Assembly: GCF_023703465.1 (NCBI RefSeq)
Contig: NZ_JAMQGP010000001.1
Span: forward strand, 930,001-994,000
DNA from: Echinimonas agarilytica
Lineage (GTDB): Bacteria > Pseudomonadota > Gammaproteobacteria > Enterobacterales > Neiellaceae
Direction of reading: 5' to 3'
Length of the DNA stretch: 64,000 bases
How positions within the stretch are numbered: the first letter of the stretch is position 1; the number at the start of each line of letters is the position of its first letter. The position numbers and the translations under genes are program-made. The notes below the pieces were generated by a model. The model was not told the origin of the DNA. It saw only the letters and a list, made by a program, of their open reading frames with translations, and made no database searches. Positions 10,612 to 23,430 of this stretch are shown one piece after another.

Positions 10612-13346
10612 AGCCCGTTTGGCGGGTTGGAGATCAGTTGCTCAAGCAAATCATCCAACTCAAAATATTCAGGTTCAGCTTCACTTACAGCACTGCTGTT
10701 TTTCAATTCTGTTTCGAGCTGCTCTGCGGCTTGCTTAAGGCGCGGCACCCCTGCATAGCAACACGCTCCGTGCAGACGATGTACTTGAGCTTTTAATTCA
10801 TCTAGATTTTTAGTGAGCCATGCCTGATTAATAGCGCGTTGGGAGTCGGGTAACGAGGCAATTAGCAGCGACAACATTTCTTTGGCAAGCTCAGTGCGCC
10901 CGCCAGCTTGAATCAACGCTTGAGGCCAATCTACAAGCGGATGATTGATAAATGTTAAGGCATCAGCTGATTGGTTTTGTGCTTGATGCCAGTGGTTTAG
11001 AATGTTGTCGAGCAGTGATTCTTCGATGGGCTTGGTGAGGTAATCATCCATACCGCTAGAAAGCAACGACGCCTTTTCTTCGGGCAATGCGTGTGCAGTC
11101 ACAGCCACAACAGGAGTGGAGCGGTTAAACGTGTCTTGTCGGATGCGCTGTGTCGCGGTCACACCATCCGTGTTGGGCATTTGAATATCCATGAATATGA
11201 TATCAAAGCTTTCTTTTTGGGCCATCAATACGGCCTGATCACCACTGGTGGCCATGGCCACTTGACTCACTTTTTCTTTGAGCAGAGTCACAATGAGTTT
11301 TAAGTTGGCCGGATTATCATCCACCGCCAGCACTTTCATTGGTTTTCTCACCGATGCAATCGTGTTTTCTAAGACGGCAACATCATGCATCGCAGTTGTT
11401 TGCGAAAATGTATGCTTCAATGCTGCAATGAGGCGCGGGCTCACCACTGGTTTGAGTAAATAATTGACATGCATATCTCGGTAATGGGTTAAATTTTCGA
11501 GATTATGGTTGCCTGAATAAGCCGTCATAAGAATGGCTCGACGAGTGATTTGCGATAAACGATTGAGTTCATGTTCGAGCTGCTGTTGATCGAAGTGGTC
11601 AATCGACATCAACACGTAGTCATATTGAATACTTTTAGAAACCAGTGACAGCCACTGATCGCTGCTGCGACATGGTGTCACGTTCATCAACCAGTCATGC
11701 AACGGCTTTTCAATACTTTCAATAGCTCGCGCTTGAGGTTCAAACAACAACACAGACTTACCAATCATTTCTTCTGGGTGGCGGTTGTCAGTTAGTGCAA
11801 TTGGGCTGATTCGAGTTGTAAAGGTACACCAGAAATAGGAGCCTTTGCCCACGGCGCTTTCTAAGCCAATGTCTCCCCCCATTTCTTGCAATAGGCGCTT
11901 GGTAATGACAAGGCCTAACCCAGTGCCGCCAAAGCGACGTGAGATACTCGCGTCGGCTTGTGCAAAGGCTTGGAATAGCGCTTGTTGTTGCTCTTCAGAA
12001 ATACCCACACCGGTATCTCTCACGCCGATTTTTATGGAAGATTGATCGCCATGAATTTGTTCAAGTTGAACCTCTATTTCAATAGAGCCGGCGTTAGTAA
12101 ATTTAATCGCATTACCCACCAGGTTGGTCATGACCTGCTTAATCCGCAAGGAATCTCCCAGTAAATCATCGGGAACTTCATTTTCAATGACTACCGCCAA
12201 ATCGAGCGATTTTTGATAGGCCGCGGGTGCGAGCATTTGCATTGTTTCGTCAATGGCATCACGCAGAATAAACGGCACTTGTTCTAGCGTCAGTTTGCCA
12301 GCTTCGAGTTTGGACAAATCGAGGATGTCATTGATGATACCCAGTAGGTTTTGTGCAGATGTTTCAATGGTCAACACTTGATCGCGTTGCGGCCCGCCAA
12401 GTTGAGTTTTTAACAGTTGCCGCGAAAAGCCTAAAACGCCGTTTAGCGGTGTTCTTAGTTCATGGCTCATATTGGCCAAAAATTCTGTTTTCACACGAGC
12501 GGCTTCTTGCGCGCGACGCTTGGCAAGATCCAATTCAACGTTTTGAATCTCGATTTGTTCAAGTGTTTCTCGTAAATCTCCAGTGGCTTGTTCAATATTG
12601 TGCTGTAACTCAGATTGCGACTCGGTGAGCGATACCGCCATGGCATTAATACCATTTTTCAGGTCTTCTAATTCGCCAATGTGATTTCCTGCTAAGCGGG
12701 TTTCTAATTTTCCTTTTCTAATTTTATCGATGACCTGAACCATATCTACGATGGGCTGAGTCACCTTGCCAACCAAGCGCATGGTAAACAGAACACAAAT
12801 TGCAGTGCCTGCAAGAATAATTAAAAAGGTGTAAAACGCGGTGCGGTGTTGTTCAAGTAAAGCGCTGCTGCGGTCTAGTTGAATCACAATATAACCCACA
12901 GGTTGCTGCTGTTTACCATTCCCTCGGGCAACGTCTGGTAGAATTGGCGCGCGTAAAACAATAAATCCGTCTATTTTGTTAACGGAAGTTTGTGTTGGGA
13001 TTGTCGAGCCTTTGGTCAGGCGTAATGTGTCAAACTGGCGGTGAAAATTTGAGCCCACAAAAATATCGTGGTTGGCATCAAACACTGTAATTGAGCGTAT
13101 TGCAGGCGAGTGCTTGCGATGCGTCACTCCAATCAGGCGCATGAGGTGTTCGCGGCTATCAGTGACTAAGCCATGCTCGGCGGCAATGGCCAAAGGCTCA
13201 ATAAGGTTGATGCCTTGGTCGATGATTTGATCATCTATTTGTTGAAAGCGCGATACAGTAAAATAGCTTCCGAGCAATAACCCAACCAATATCGTTGGCG
13301 TTAAGGTCAGCAATATCATCCAGGTTCGCAGACCGTACTTTGTCAT
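10578..13346 (-). CDS. barA: Hybrid sensor histidine kinase BarA
   Basis: Tripartite kinase that in relatives phosphorylates UvrY/GacA and so controls Csr small RNAs and carbon storage. The 922-residue product has two membrane segments (about 10-32 and 171-192) flanking a periplasmic domain, then HAMP (about 193-245), HisKA with His295 in MSHELRTPLNG, and the HATPase G-boxes (DTGVGIS, GGTGLGL). A degenerate receiver-like stretch follows (about 525-640), then a true receiver with Asp720 (FMDIQMP) and a C-terminal Hpt with His856 in HRLHGACCYAG. uvrY and csr genes are not in this window. It is divergent from rlmD, as in many gammaproteobacteria. Confidence 0.94.
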   Translation of the reverse strand: MTKYGLRTWMILLTLTPTILVGLLLGSYFTVSRFQQIDDQIIDQGINLIEPLAIAAEHGLVTDSREHLMRLIGVTHRKHSPAIRSITVFDANHDIFVGSNFHRQFDTLRLTKGSTIPTQTSVNKIDGFIVLRAPILPDVARGNGKQQQPVGYIVIQLDRSSALLEQHRTAFYTFLIILAGTAICVLFTMRLVGKVTQPIVDMVQVIDKIRKGKLETRLAGNHIGELEDLKNGINAMAVSLTESQSELQHNIEQATGDLRETLEQIEIQNVELDLAKRRAQEAARVKTEFLANMSHELRTPLNGVLGFSRQLLKTQLGGPQRDQVLTIETSAQNLLGIINDILDLSKLEAGKLTLEQVPFILRDAIDETMQMLAPAAYQKSLDLAVVIENEVPDDLLGDSLRIKQVMTNLVGNAIKFTNAGSIEIEVQLEQIHGDQSSIKIGVRDTGVGISEEQQQALFQAFAQADASISRRFGGTGLGLVITKRLLQEMGGDIGLESAVGKGSYFWCTFTTRISPIALTDNRHPEEMIGKSVLLFEPQARAIESIEKPLHDWLMNVTPCRSSDQWLSLVSKSIQYDYVLMSIDHFDQQQLEHELNRLSQITRRAILMTAYSGNHNLENLTHYRDMHVNYLLKPVVSPRLIAALKHTFSQTTAMHDVAVLENTIASVRKPMKVLAVDDNPANLKLIVTLLKEKVSQVAMATSGDQAVLMAQKESFDIIFMDIQMPNTDGVTATQRIRQDTFNRSTPVVAVTAHALPEEKASLLSSGMDDYLTKPIEESLLDNILNHWHQAQNQSADALTFINHPLVDWPQALIQAGGRTELAKEMLSLLIASLPDSQRAINQAWLTKNLDELKAQVHRLHGACCYAGVPRLKQAAEQLETELKNSSAVSEAEPEYFELDDLLEQLISNPPNGLQDSKTTVASA

Positions 13347-13436
13347 GGTGGCGTAATGTGGGACAATTTTATGAATAACGTCTTATCATGACACAGCAAA
13401 CGGCATTTGCCCAATTGCTAACCAACGAGAATCTAG

Positions 13437-14735
13437 ATGGCTCAGTTTTTTAAACCCGCAGAACGCAAAAAAGCGCCACAAAAACAATTTAATCTCGCCC
13501 TTCATGACCTCGATCTAAAAGGCCAAGGAGTAGGGCGCTGGCAGCAACGAATGGTGTTTGTGGCAGGGGGATTGCCCGGAGATACCGTGCGAGTCACGGC
13601 CGACATTCCGGCAAAGGGGCCAATTCATGCGGCGCTACAAGAAGTGTTAACACCCAGTGATGAGCGCGACACACCTTTGTGTAGCCACTATCAGGTGTGT
13701 GGAGGTTGCCAATTACAGCACCTCAAAGCCCAGCGTCAAATAGAGTATAAACAAATTGCATTAGAGCGCTTGCTAAAGAAACGCCAGATTAATGTTAGTC
13801 AGTGGGCTGCTCCAGTATTGTCTGAGCAACAGATTGCTTATCGAACCAAAGCAAGGCTTGCCGTGGATTGTCGCAAGCAAGTCAAGCTAGGATTTAGAAA
13901 TGCAGAGAACAACCGAATTTTAAATATTTCTGAATGCATTGTACTTGCGCCTGAATTACAAGCTCTCATTGCTCCCATTAAATCGTTACTGGGCAGCTTA
14001 AATGAAGCAGCTAAAGTGGGGCATGTTGATGTGCAACTGAGTCAGGGAAACGTTGGCATATGGCTGCACCGAACGACTCCTTGGAGCAAAGCCGACAAGA
14101 AAACATTGGATGCGTGGCTTGAAGCACACCAAGTAACATGGCTCGCGGAAGAAACATCATTGAGTTATCCACTCAACGAATTTGGCCTGACTCTCAATTA
14201 TCTTAAAAATGACTTTGTGCAAAGTAATTTAGCCGTGAACGCGAAGATGGTTCAGCAAGCGATTGAGTGGCTTGAACTCACCGGTGAAGAACATGTCTTG
14301 GATCTGTTTTGCGGAATTGGTAACTTTAGTTTGCCGCTTGCTCAACATAGCCGGACTGTGATCGGAGTTGAGGGAGTAACCGACATGGTTTGTCGAGCCA
14401 TAGAAAATGCAGAAATGAATGGCGTTGAAAACGTAAAATTTGCGCAAGCCGACTTATCAAAGCCTTTGAATCAGCAAGCGTGGTGGCGACCGGTGGATGT
14501 GATTTTGATGGACCCTGCCCGCGCAGGAGCCGAACAGGTCGTGACGCAATTACCTAAAACTAAAGCAAATAAAGTGCTTTATGTGAGCTGTAATCCAGCT
14601 ACTTTGGTTCGAGATGCCGCGATTCTGATGTCGCATGGATATGAGGCCGTGAAGGCCGGTGTCTTGGATATGTTTCCACAAACGCATCATCTCGAATCAA
14701 TGATATTGTTTAGCAAAGTGACCTCAAAAAAGTAA
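13437..14735 (+). CDS. rlmD: 23S rRNA (uracil-1939-C5)-methyltransferase RlmD
   Basis: SAM-dependent iron-sulfur enzyme that methylates U1939 of 23S rRNA. The 432-residue product has an N-terminal TRAM domain, the cluster cysteines C82, C88 and C91 in CSHYQVCGGC, the SAM motif VLDLFCGIGNFSLPLA, the DPARAGAE motif, and the catalytic-cysteine block VSCNPATLVRD. Length matches the family. relA follows after 22 bases, the conserved rlmD-relA order. Confidence 0.97.
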   Translation: MAQFFKPAERKKAPQKQFNLALHDLDLKGQGVGRWQQRMVFVAGGLPGDTVRVTADIPAKGPIHAALQEVLTPSDERDTPLCSHYQVCGGCQLQHLKAQRQIEYKQIALERLLKKRQINVSQWAAPVLSEQQIAYRTKARLAVDCRKQVKLGFRNAENNRILNISECIVLAPELQALIAPIKSLLGSLNEAAKVGHVDVQLSQGNVGIWLHRTTPWSKADKKTLDAWLEAHQVTWLAEETSLSYPLNEFGLTLNYLKNDFVQSNLAVNAKMVQQAIEWLELTGEEHVLDLFCGIGNFSLPLAQHSRTVIGVEGVTDMVCRAIENAEMNGVENVKFAQADLSKPLNQQAWWRPVDVILMDPARAGAEQVVTQLPKTKANKVLYVSCNPATLVRDAAILMSHGYEAVKAGVLDMFPQTHHLESMILFSKVTSKK

Positions 14736-14757
14736 TCACTGTTAAGGAAAGTCCAGC

Positions 14758-16956
14758 ATGGTGTCAGTACGGAAGGCGCATCAAACAGCAGAATTCTCCG
14801 TAGCCGAATGGCTCGCGGGCGTTCCCCTGCCGAATGAACGTCAACAGCTTAAATTTGCCGAAACCTACCATTTGCTCGTCAAGATAGTCGAACAATCGGG
14901 TCATGATGGAGGCCAAGAATTGCTTCGTCAGGGGCGAGAAATGGTTGAAATTCTGCTGACCCTTCATATGGATCTCGACACATTACTGGCCGCGATGATC
15001 GAGCCCTTAGTGCACGGGGGCTTAATTGATGAAGATGTGCTTCATGGCAATTTTGGTGCTGACATTTGTTCGCTGATCGAAAACATTGAAAAAATGGATG
15101 CGATTAGCACGCTACATAGCCAAAGTATGGACGCTTCCGCTGCTCAAGTGGATAACCTTCGCCGCATGTTACTGGCTATGGCCGAAGATGTGCGTGCAGT
15201 GGTGATTAAGCTTGCATCGCAAGTGTGCTATTTACGATCGGTCAAGAATTCAGATGAAGACACGCGAGTAATGGTGGCTCGTCAAACCACTAATATTTAT
15301 GCACCGCTGGCAAACCGTTTAGGTATTGGTCAGCTGAAGTGGGAGCTTGAAGATTACGCCTTTCGCTACCTGCATCCGAACACTTACAAGCAAATCGCTA
15401 GCCAATTGAATGAAAAGCGGCTCGACCGCGAGCGCTACATCACCGAATTTGTGTCTTCACTGCAAACAGCACTAGAACGTCAAGGTATTGAAGGCGAGGT
15501 ACAAGGGCGGCCTAAACACATCTATAGCATCTGGAAAAAGATGCAAAACAAAAAACTGTCGTTTGAGCAGCTTTTTGATGTACGCGCAGTCAGAGTGTTG
15601 GTGGACAAGCTTCAAGATTGTTACGGCGCTTTAGGCGTAGTGCACACGAGCTGGCAGCATATTCATCGAGAGTTTGACGATTATGTCGCTACCCCAAAAC
15701 CCAACGGCTATCGCTCAATTCATACCGTTGTGGTTGGCCCTGAAGGTAAAACAGTTGAAATTCAAATTCGAACGCACCAAATGCACGAGGATTCCGAGCT
15801 GGGTGTCGCCGCGCATTGGAAATACAAAGAAGGCGAATCTTCTGGGCGCAGTGGTTTTGAAGATAAAATTGCATGGCTCCGCAAGATTTTAGCGTGGCAA
15901 GAAGACGTTGCCGAGAGTGGAAACTTGGTGGACGATCTTAGAAGCCAAGTATTTGAAGATCGCGTGTATGTATTTACACCCAACGGCGATGTTGTCGATT
16001 TACCACAAGGCTCAACACCATTGGATTTTGCATACTATGTGCATAGCCAAGTTGGTAACACCTGCATCGGAGCTAAGGTTGGAGGGCGAATCGTACCTTT
16101 CACTTATCACCTTCAAACGGGCGATAGAGTCGAGATCTTAACCGCTAAGAACGGCAAACCGAGCCGTGACTGGCTCAACCCCAATATGGGATATGTCAAT
16201 TCATCTAGAGCGCGTGCAAAAGTACAACATTGGTTTAAGTTGCAAGACCGAGATCAGAATTTGGCCGCAGGTAAAGAGCTGTTAGAAACTGAACTTAACA
16301 AGGTCAATATCGACTTATCGCATCTGGATAAGGCTCTCAAACGTTTCAACCTGAATAAAATCGAAGAGCTTCAAGTTGCCGTTGGGGCAGGTGATATTCG
16401 CATTAATCAAGTGCTGAACTACCTTCAAAGTTTATTGCACAAACCCACCGATGAAGAATTAACTGAGCGGCTGCTAAAGCGTCAAGTTGCGCCCAATAAG
16501 AAGCCAAACAAAGACGCAGTGTTGGTCGATGGTGTTGGAAACTTGATGACCAATATTGCTCGTTGCTGCCAACCAGTACCTGGCGATAGCATTGTCGGTT
16601 ATATCACCCAAGGGCGCGGAATTTCGATTCACCGAGACGATTGCGACCAATTTCAAGACTTACTTGAGGCGCACCCAGAACGCCAGATCGAAGTTCGCTG
16701 GGGTGAAAACTATTCCGGTGGCTATTCCATTACACTGCGTGTTGTTGCTGCGGATCGCAGTGGGCTGCTGCGCGATATCACTACATTATTAGCAAATGAG
16801 AAAATTAATGTGATGGAAGTGAAGAGCCGTTCCAACACCACCGACCAAACAGCTGTCATTGATATGGACGTGGAGATTTACAATATCGATATCTTGTCAC
16901 GCATGTTGTCGCGTATTGGTCAATTGGATGGCATCATCGAAGCGCGTCGTTTGTAA
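14758..16956 (+). CDS. relA: (p)ppGpp synthetase I RelA
   Basis: Ribosome-bound enzyme that makes pppGpp from ATP and GTP on amino-acid starvation. The 732-residue product carries an N-terminal HD-type domain lacking the HDxxED hydrolase signature (as expected for RelA rather than SpoT), a synthetase domain (VATPKPNGYRSIHTVV), a TGS domain (VFTPNGDVVDLPQGSTPLDFAY region), a central cysteine motif (ARCCQPVPGD) and a C-terminal ACT domain (SGLLRDITTLLANEKINVMEV). Upstream AAGGAAAG supports the start. mazG follows closely. Confidence 0.97.
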   Translation: MVSVRKAHQTAEFSVAEWLAGVPLPNERQQLKFAETYHLLVKIVEQSGHDGGQELLRQGREMVEILLTLHMDLDTLLAAMIEPLVHGGLIDEDVLHGNFGADICSLIENIEKMDAISTLHSQSMDASAAQVDNLRRMLLAMAEDVRAVVIKLASQVCYLRSVKNSDEDTRVMVARQTTNIYAPLANRLGIGQLKWELEDYAFRYLHPNTYKQIASQLNEKRLDRERYITEFVSSLQTALERQGIEGEVQGRPKHIYSIWKKMQNKKLSFEQLFDVRAVRVLVDKLQDCYGALGVVHTSWQHIHREFDDYVATPKPNGYRSIHTVVVGPEGKTVEIQIRTHQMHEDSELGVAAHWKYKEGESSGRSGFEDKIAWLRKILAWQEDVAESGNLVDDLRSQVFEDRVYVFTPNGDVVDLPQGSTPLDFAYYVHSQVGNTCIGAKVGGRIVPFTYHLQTGDRVEILTAKNGKPSRDWLNPNMGYVNSSRARAKVQHWFKLQDRDQNLAAGKELLETELNKVNIDLSHLDKALKRFNLNKIEELQVAVGAGDIRINQVLNYLQSLLHKPTDEELTERLLKRQVAPNKKPNKDAVLVDGVGNLMTNIARCCQPVPGDSIVGYITQGRGISIHRDDCDQFQDLLEAHPERQIEVRWGENYSGGYSITLRVVAADRSGLLRDITTLLANEKINVMEVKSRSNTTDQTAVIDMDVEIYNIDILSRMLSRIGQLDGIIEARRL

Positions 16957-16965
16957 GGAATGCAG

Positions 16966-17766
16966 ATGTCAGAAGTGAACAAATTGAATGAGCTGTTAGA
17001 TATTATGGCTCGATTACGAGACCCGAATACAGGGTGCCCTTGGGATATAAAGCAGAATTTTGCCACCATTGCGCCATACACCATTGAAGAAGCCTATGAA
17101 GTGGCTGATGCCATTGAGCGCAATGATCTGGATGAACTCAAACTTGAACTTGGTGATTTGCTGTTGCAAGTGGTTTTCCATGCTCAAATGGCGCAAGAGC
17201 AGGGCTTGTTTAATTTTGATGATGTGGTGGAAGGGATTAACCAAAAAATGGTTCGCCGTCATCCCCATGTATTTGGCGAAAAAAGCTTTGACAACGAAGC
17301 TCAAGTAAATGCGAATTGGGAAGCGCAAAAGCAGCAAGAACGAGAAGCCAAGGGAGATCCGCAGAACTCCATCTTAGACGCTGTAACGGTCGGCTTACCC
17401 GCATTGACTCGCGCGCTAAAGTTGCAAAAGAAAGCGGCAAAGACAGGTTTTGATTGGCCCAGTGTAGAACCCATTCTGGATAAAATCAGAGAGGAACTTG
17501 CTGAGGTTGAAGATGAATTGGTGCAAGCGACTATTGATCCAAACCGAGTTGAAGCTGAAATTGGTGATCTGCTGTTTTCAGTGGTGAACCTCGCTCGTCA
17601 TCAAAAGGTCGATCCAGAACAAGCATTGCGCACAAGTAATCAGTCTTTTTACAAACGCTTTAGCTATATTGAGCAACAGCTAAAACGTAAAGGCATGACT
17701 CTCAATAATGCTAGTCTGGAACAGATGGACGCGCTGTGGGATGAAGCTAAAATTGCTCTGCGCTAA
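16966..17766 (+). CDS. mazG: Nucleoside triphosphate pyrophosphohydrolase MazG
   Basis: House-cleaning hydrolase that degrades non-canonical NTPs and influences ppGpp levels, consistent with its place after relA. The product (266 residues from the chosen start) contains two MazG repeats. The first has CPWDIKQNFATIAPYTIEEAYEV and a KLELGDLLLQVVFHA metal-binding helix; the second has REELAEVEDEL and EAEIGDLLFSVVNLAR. AAGGA touches the ATG at 16960 directly, so the ATG at 16966, six bases away, is preferred. It ends 4 bp into the convergent flagellin pseudogene. Confidence 0.96.
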   Translation: MSEVNKLNELLDIMARLRDPNTGCPWDIKQNFATIAPYTIEEAYEVADAIERNDLDELKLELGDLLLQVVFHAQMAQEQGLFNFDDVVEGINQKMVRRHPHVFGEKSFDNEAQVNANWEAQKQQEREAKGDPQNSILDAVTVGLPALTRALKLQKKAAKTGFDWPSVEPILDKIREELAEVEDELVQATIDPNRVEAEIGDLLFSVVNLARHQKVDPEQALRTSNQSFYKRFSYIEQQLKRKGMTLNNASLEQMDALWDEAKIALR

Positions 17767-18445
17767 ATAAACTGGTTGACGACACGGCCTTTGCGCTCGT
17801 CCTCATCTTTTTGCAGTTCTATCAAGGTTTCGCGTTGTGTTCTAATCTGCGCTAGCTCAGTTGTACTTTGCGCAAAATCAGTATCTTCAATGCGGCTTCG
17901 GGCGGCACTGCTGTTTTCTATTTGAATCTGATAAGTGTTAATTTGCGACGACAAACCGTTGCTCTCAGCTCCGAACTGGGAAATTGCCGAGCCTAGATGT
18001 TGTGCTGCACTTTCTATTGCTTTTAAGTTATCAGCAGGGGCCGCCGATACATTTAACGTTGGCAATAAAGTATCGGTACCTAGCACTTGCTGCGCGGTTT
18101 GATTGACCGAATCGACGATTGAATCCAATTCAGATTGCAACGTGGAACTGTCGTATAGCGGGTTGGTGCTTTGTACGACGAGTTCTTGGGCGCGTAACAC
18201 ATCAGAGGTTGCACCTTCTAAATAGACTTCGCTCGTGTTTTTGAGATTGATTTGGTCACTGGCACCTTGGCTTCTAAAATCGGCTTCGCTGATGCTCTGC
18301 GATAGACGGTTCGCAATCAGTAACCCCGCAGCATCATCTGCAGCAGAATTGATTTTTTGCCTGAACGTTGCTGTTCTAATTTATCTTCTTCAGATTTTTG
18401 CAGCTGATTCAAAATAACGGACTGATTAATTGACGTGAGCGTGAG
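17763..18445 (-). pseudogene. Decayed flagellin gene (frameshift, no start codon)
   Basis: Read on the minus strand, the region encodes recognisable flagellin ends. The N-terminal part reads LTLTSINQSVILNQLQ, then QQRSGKK. It continues in another frame as INSAADDAAGLLIANRL, and the C-terminal end has SSAARSRIEDTDFAQSTTEL. Two lesions are visible. First, a run of six A residues (T6 on the plus strand, 18353-18358) where seven would keep the frame, giving a -1 frameshift. Second, no ATG, GTG or TTG lies in frame at the N-terminus; an ACG sits five bases after an AGGAG. At about 228 codons it has only D0/D1-like parts and no variable domain. Phase variation or a sequencing error at the homopolymer cannot be excluded. 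Confidence 0.8.
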
Positions 18446-18727
18446 ATCTCCTGCTAATCATTGACTATATTTTAATCATTCAAGTAGGTCTCTGGGAAGC
18501 AGGTAAACACGCTGCTTGCAGTGAATGTAAGTAGTTACTTTTTATTAACGCCAATTTTAACAATGCCCACTATAAGTATAGAAACATGACGGAGTTCAAA
18601 TTAATGTACTTTTATTGCGGTGAGTCAAATAGTTGTAACGCTAGCCCAGCTAAGATTCGTGCATTGAAAATTGGTTGTTTTATGACTTGACGTGCAAGAT
18701 GTCTGACGGGTGAAATGTGATCTGAGT

Positions 18728-18756
18728 TTGTCTATATCAGGTAGCGCTGGTATAAT
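18728..18756 (+). promoter_or_regulatory. Sigma-70 promoter of pyrG
   Basis: TTGTCT (18728-18733), a 17-base spacer and a perfect TATAAT (18751-18756). It lies about 65 bases before the pyrG start, with a GCCGCCCC stretch just after the -10. The rest of the 375-base gap (18446-18820) is AT-rich, and I see no gene in it. Confidence 0.7.
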
Positions 18757-18802
18757 GCCGCCCCGTCTTTTCGTGATCTTTGATCATACTTATAACTCCT
18801 AA

Positions 18803-20470
<1,668 letters not shown>

Positions 20471-20475
20471 TTTTC

Positions 20476-20499
20476 GAACCGCAGTGGACGCTGCGGTTC
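20476..20499 (+). terminator. Hairpin between pyrG and eno
   Basis: GAACCGCAG (20476-20484), a 6-base loop, CTGCGGTTC (20491-20499), a perfect 9-bp stem six bases after the pyrG stop. Only two or three T residues follow, so it is at best a weak terminator or an mRNA-stabilising hairpin that tunes pyrG-eno read-through. Confidence 0.5.
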
Positions 20500-20531
20500 T
20501 TAACATTCAAGTTCATAAAATATTGTCATGA

Positions 20532-21842
<1,311 letters not shown>

Positions 21843-21863
21843 GCTTCTCTTTTTAGTTCCATG

Positions 21864-21897
21864 AAAGCCGCCCGAGGAAACTCGGGCGGCTTTTTTT
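21864..21897 (+). terminator. Intrinsic terminator after eno
   Basis: AAAGCCGCCCGAG (21864-21876), GAAA tetraloop, CTCGGGCGGCTTT (21881-21893), continuing into a T-run. A perfect 13-bp GC-rich stem with a stable tetraloop 22 bases after the eno stop makes this a strong Rho-independent terminator. Confidence 0.93.
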
Positions 21898-21957
21898 ATT
21901 GGCACAATAGTCGATACACCGCATAATGACACACAGACTTTCTGACTGAATGTGACT

Positions 21958-22257
21958 ATGCGTCTGGTAACTCCAATACTGCTAATCATTTTTTTGCTGC
22001 TCCAGCACCGATTATGGTTTGGTGACAATAGTGTCGCTGACTATGTCGAGTTGTCAGAATCTGTTGAATCTCAAAAACTCAGTAATGAAGTGTTGATGAA
22101 ACAAAACGAATTACTGCTTCAAGAAATTAATGGTCTTAAATCAGGAACTGACGCGGTCGAAGAGAGAGCGCGAAATGAACTGGGTATGATCCAGCAAGGT
22201 GAGGTGTTTTACCGCCTGCGACAATCAACCGGAACCCCCAATAATGAAAGAGAATGA
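21958..22257 (+). CDS. ftsB: Cell division protein FtsB
   Basis: Bitopic membrane protein that joins FtsL and FtsQ in the divisome. The 99-residue product has a short cytoplasmic start, one membrane segment (VTPILLIIFLLLQHRLWF), a periplasmic coiled coil, and the conserved ERARNELGMIQQGEVFYRL C-terminal block. An in-frame GTG two codons upstream (21952) is a less likely start. The 3' end overlaps the ispD start by 14 bases, the usual ftsB-ispD coupling. Confidence 0.95.
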   Translation: MRLVTPILLIIFLLLQHRLWFGDNSVADYVELSESVESQKLSNEVLMKQNELLLQEINGLKSGTDAVEERARNELGMIQQGEVFYRLRQSTGTPNNERE

Positions 22258-22960
22258 GCCAATTGTTGCAGTTGTTCCAGCTGCAGGTGTAGGGGCTCGT
22301 ATGCAAGCTGACCGTCCGAAACAATATCTACAAATAGCGGGTAAAACAGTGCTTCAACATAGTGTTGAGCGTTTGTTGGAAAATGACCGAGTGCAAGCTG
22401 CTGTTGTTGCAGTGTCTGATGACGACCCATATTTTGATGATATTCAATGGCAATCCGATAAACCCGTTTATCGTGTGTCTGGCGGCTGTGAACGAGCGGA
22501 TTCGGTATTGTCCGGCGCAACCTATGCGCTGACATTTTTAAATGCACATTGGGTACTTGTGCATGATGCTGCTCGCCCTTGCCTTCGTTCGGCCGATTTG
22601 AACTTGCTGATCGAAAAAATAGTGAACAACACCGCTCATGTTGGAGGCATATTGGCCGTTCCTGTTCGTGACACCATGAAGCGCACGACTGGTGAGCGCG
22701 TTGAGCATACTGTGGATCGGGAACAGCTTTGGCATGCTCAAACTCCTCAGTTATTCCCTGCGACTGCGCTCACTAAGGTGTTATCGGAAGGTCTCGCTGA
22801 CGGAGCCATTATTACCGACGAAGCATCTGCATTTGAATGGGCAAATCAGTCGCATATTGTGGTTGAAGGACACGCAGACAATATTAAAATTACTCACCCA
22901 GAAGATTTAGTACTGGCCAAGTTTTATTTGGATCAGAAAACTCAACAGGAATTCATATGA
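22244..22960 (+). CDS. ispD: 2-C-methyl-D-erythritol 4-phosphate cytidylyltransferase IspD
   Basis: Third enzyme of the MEP isoprenoid pathway, coupling MEP to CTP. The 238-residue product has the nucleotide-binding [20 protein letters not shown] motif, [19 protein letters not shown], and the C-terminal IKITHPEDL motif. The frame opens upstream at 22199, but the ATG at 22244 gives the family N-terminus. It overlaps ftsB (14 bases) and ispF (4 bases). Confidence 0.97.
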   Translation: MKENEPIVAVVPAAGVGARMQADRPKQYLQIAGKTVLQHSVERLLENDRVQAAVVAVSDDDPYFDDIQWQSDKPVYRVSGGCERADSVLSGATYALTFLNAHWVLVHDAARPCLRSADLNLLIEKIVNNTAHVGGILAVPVRDTMKRTTGERVEHTVDREQLWHAQTPQLFPATALTKVLSEGLADGAIITDEASAFEWANQSHIVVEGHADNIKITHPEDLVLAKFYLDQKTQQEFI

Positions 22961-23430
22961 TTCGTATCGGTCATGGCTTTGATGTTCATAAATTTGGCGG
23001 CCAAGGTCCCATTATTATCGGTGGCACTGCCATTGAGTCCGAGGTGGGGCTCATAGCTCACTCTGATGGTGATGTGCTGATTCATGCCGTATGCGATGCA
23101 ATACTCGGAGCAATGGCGTTGGGTGATATCGGCCGACACTTTCCCGATACGGATGATACTTTTAAAGGAGCCGACAGCCGCGAGTTGTTGCGCCATTGTT
23201 ATGAATTGGCTGAGCAGCGCGGCTATGTTTTAGGGAATTTAGATGCCACGATTGTGGCTCAGGCTCCTAAGATGGCACCGCATATCGAAGCAATGCAAGC
23301 CTGTTTAGCTGATGATTTAAAAGCGGAATCGAATCAAATTAATGTCAAAGCCACCACCACCGAAAAACTCGGATACACCGGCCGAAAAGAAGGGATCGCA
23401 GCGCACGCTGTCGTAGTACTCCAACGATGA
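22957..23430 (+). CDS. ispF: 2-C-methyl-D-erythritol 2,4-cyclodiphosphate synthase IspF
   Basis: Cyclises CDP-ME 2-phosphate to MEcPP in the MEP pathway. The 157-residue product shows the zinc-site pattern [11 protein letters not shown], the signature [28 protein letters not shown], and the C-terminal [20 protein letters not shown]. Length is standard. It overlaps ispD and truD by four bases each, so the block is translated as one unit. Confidence 0.98.
   Translation: MIRIGHGFDVHKFGGQGPIIIGGTAIESEVGLIAHSDGDVLIHAVCDAILGAMALGDIGRHFPDTDDTFKGADSRELLRHCYELAEQRGYVLGNLDATIVAQAPKMAPHIEAMQACLADDLKAESNQINVKATTTEKLGYTGRKEGIAAHAVVVLQR

Noticed and set aside
13388-13453. A 21-codon open frame overlapping the start of rlmD
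   Set aside because: No ribosome site, and it runs into rlmD in another frame with no leader-like composition. Most likely chance.
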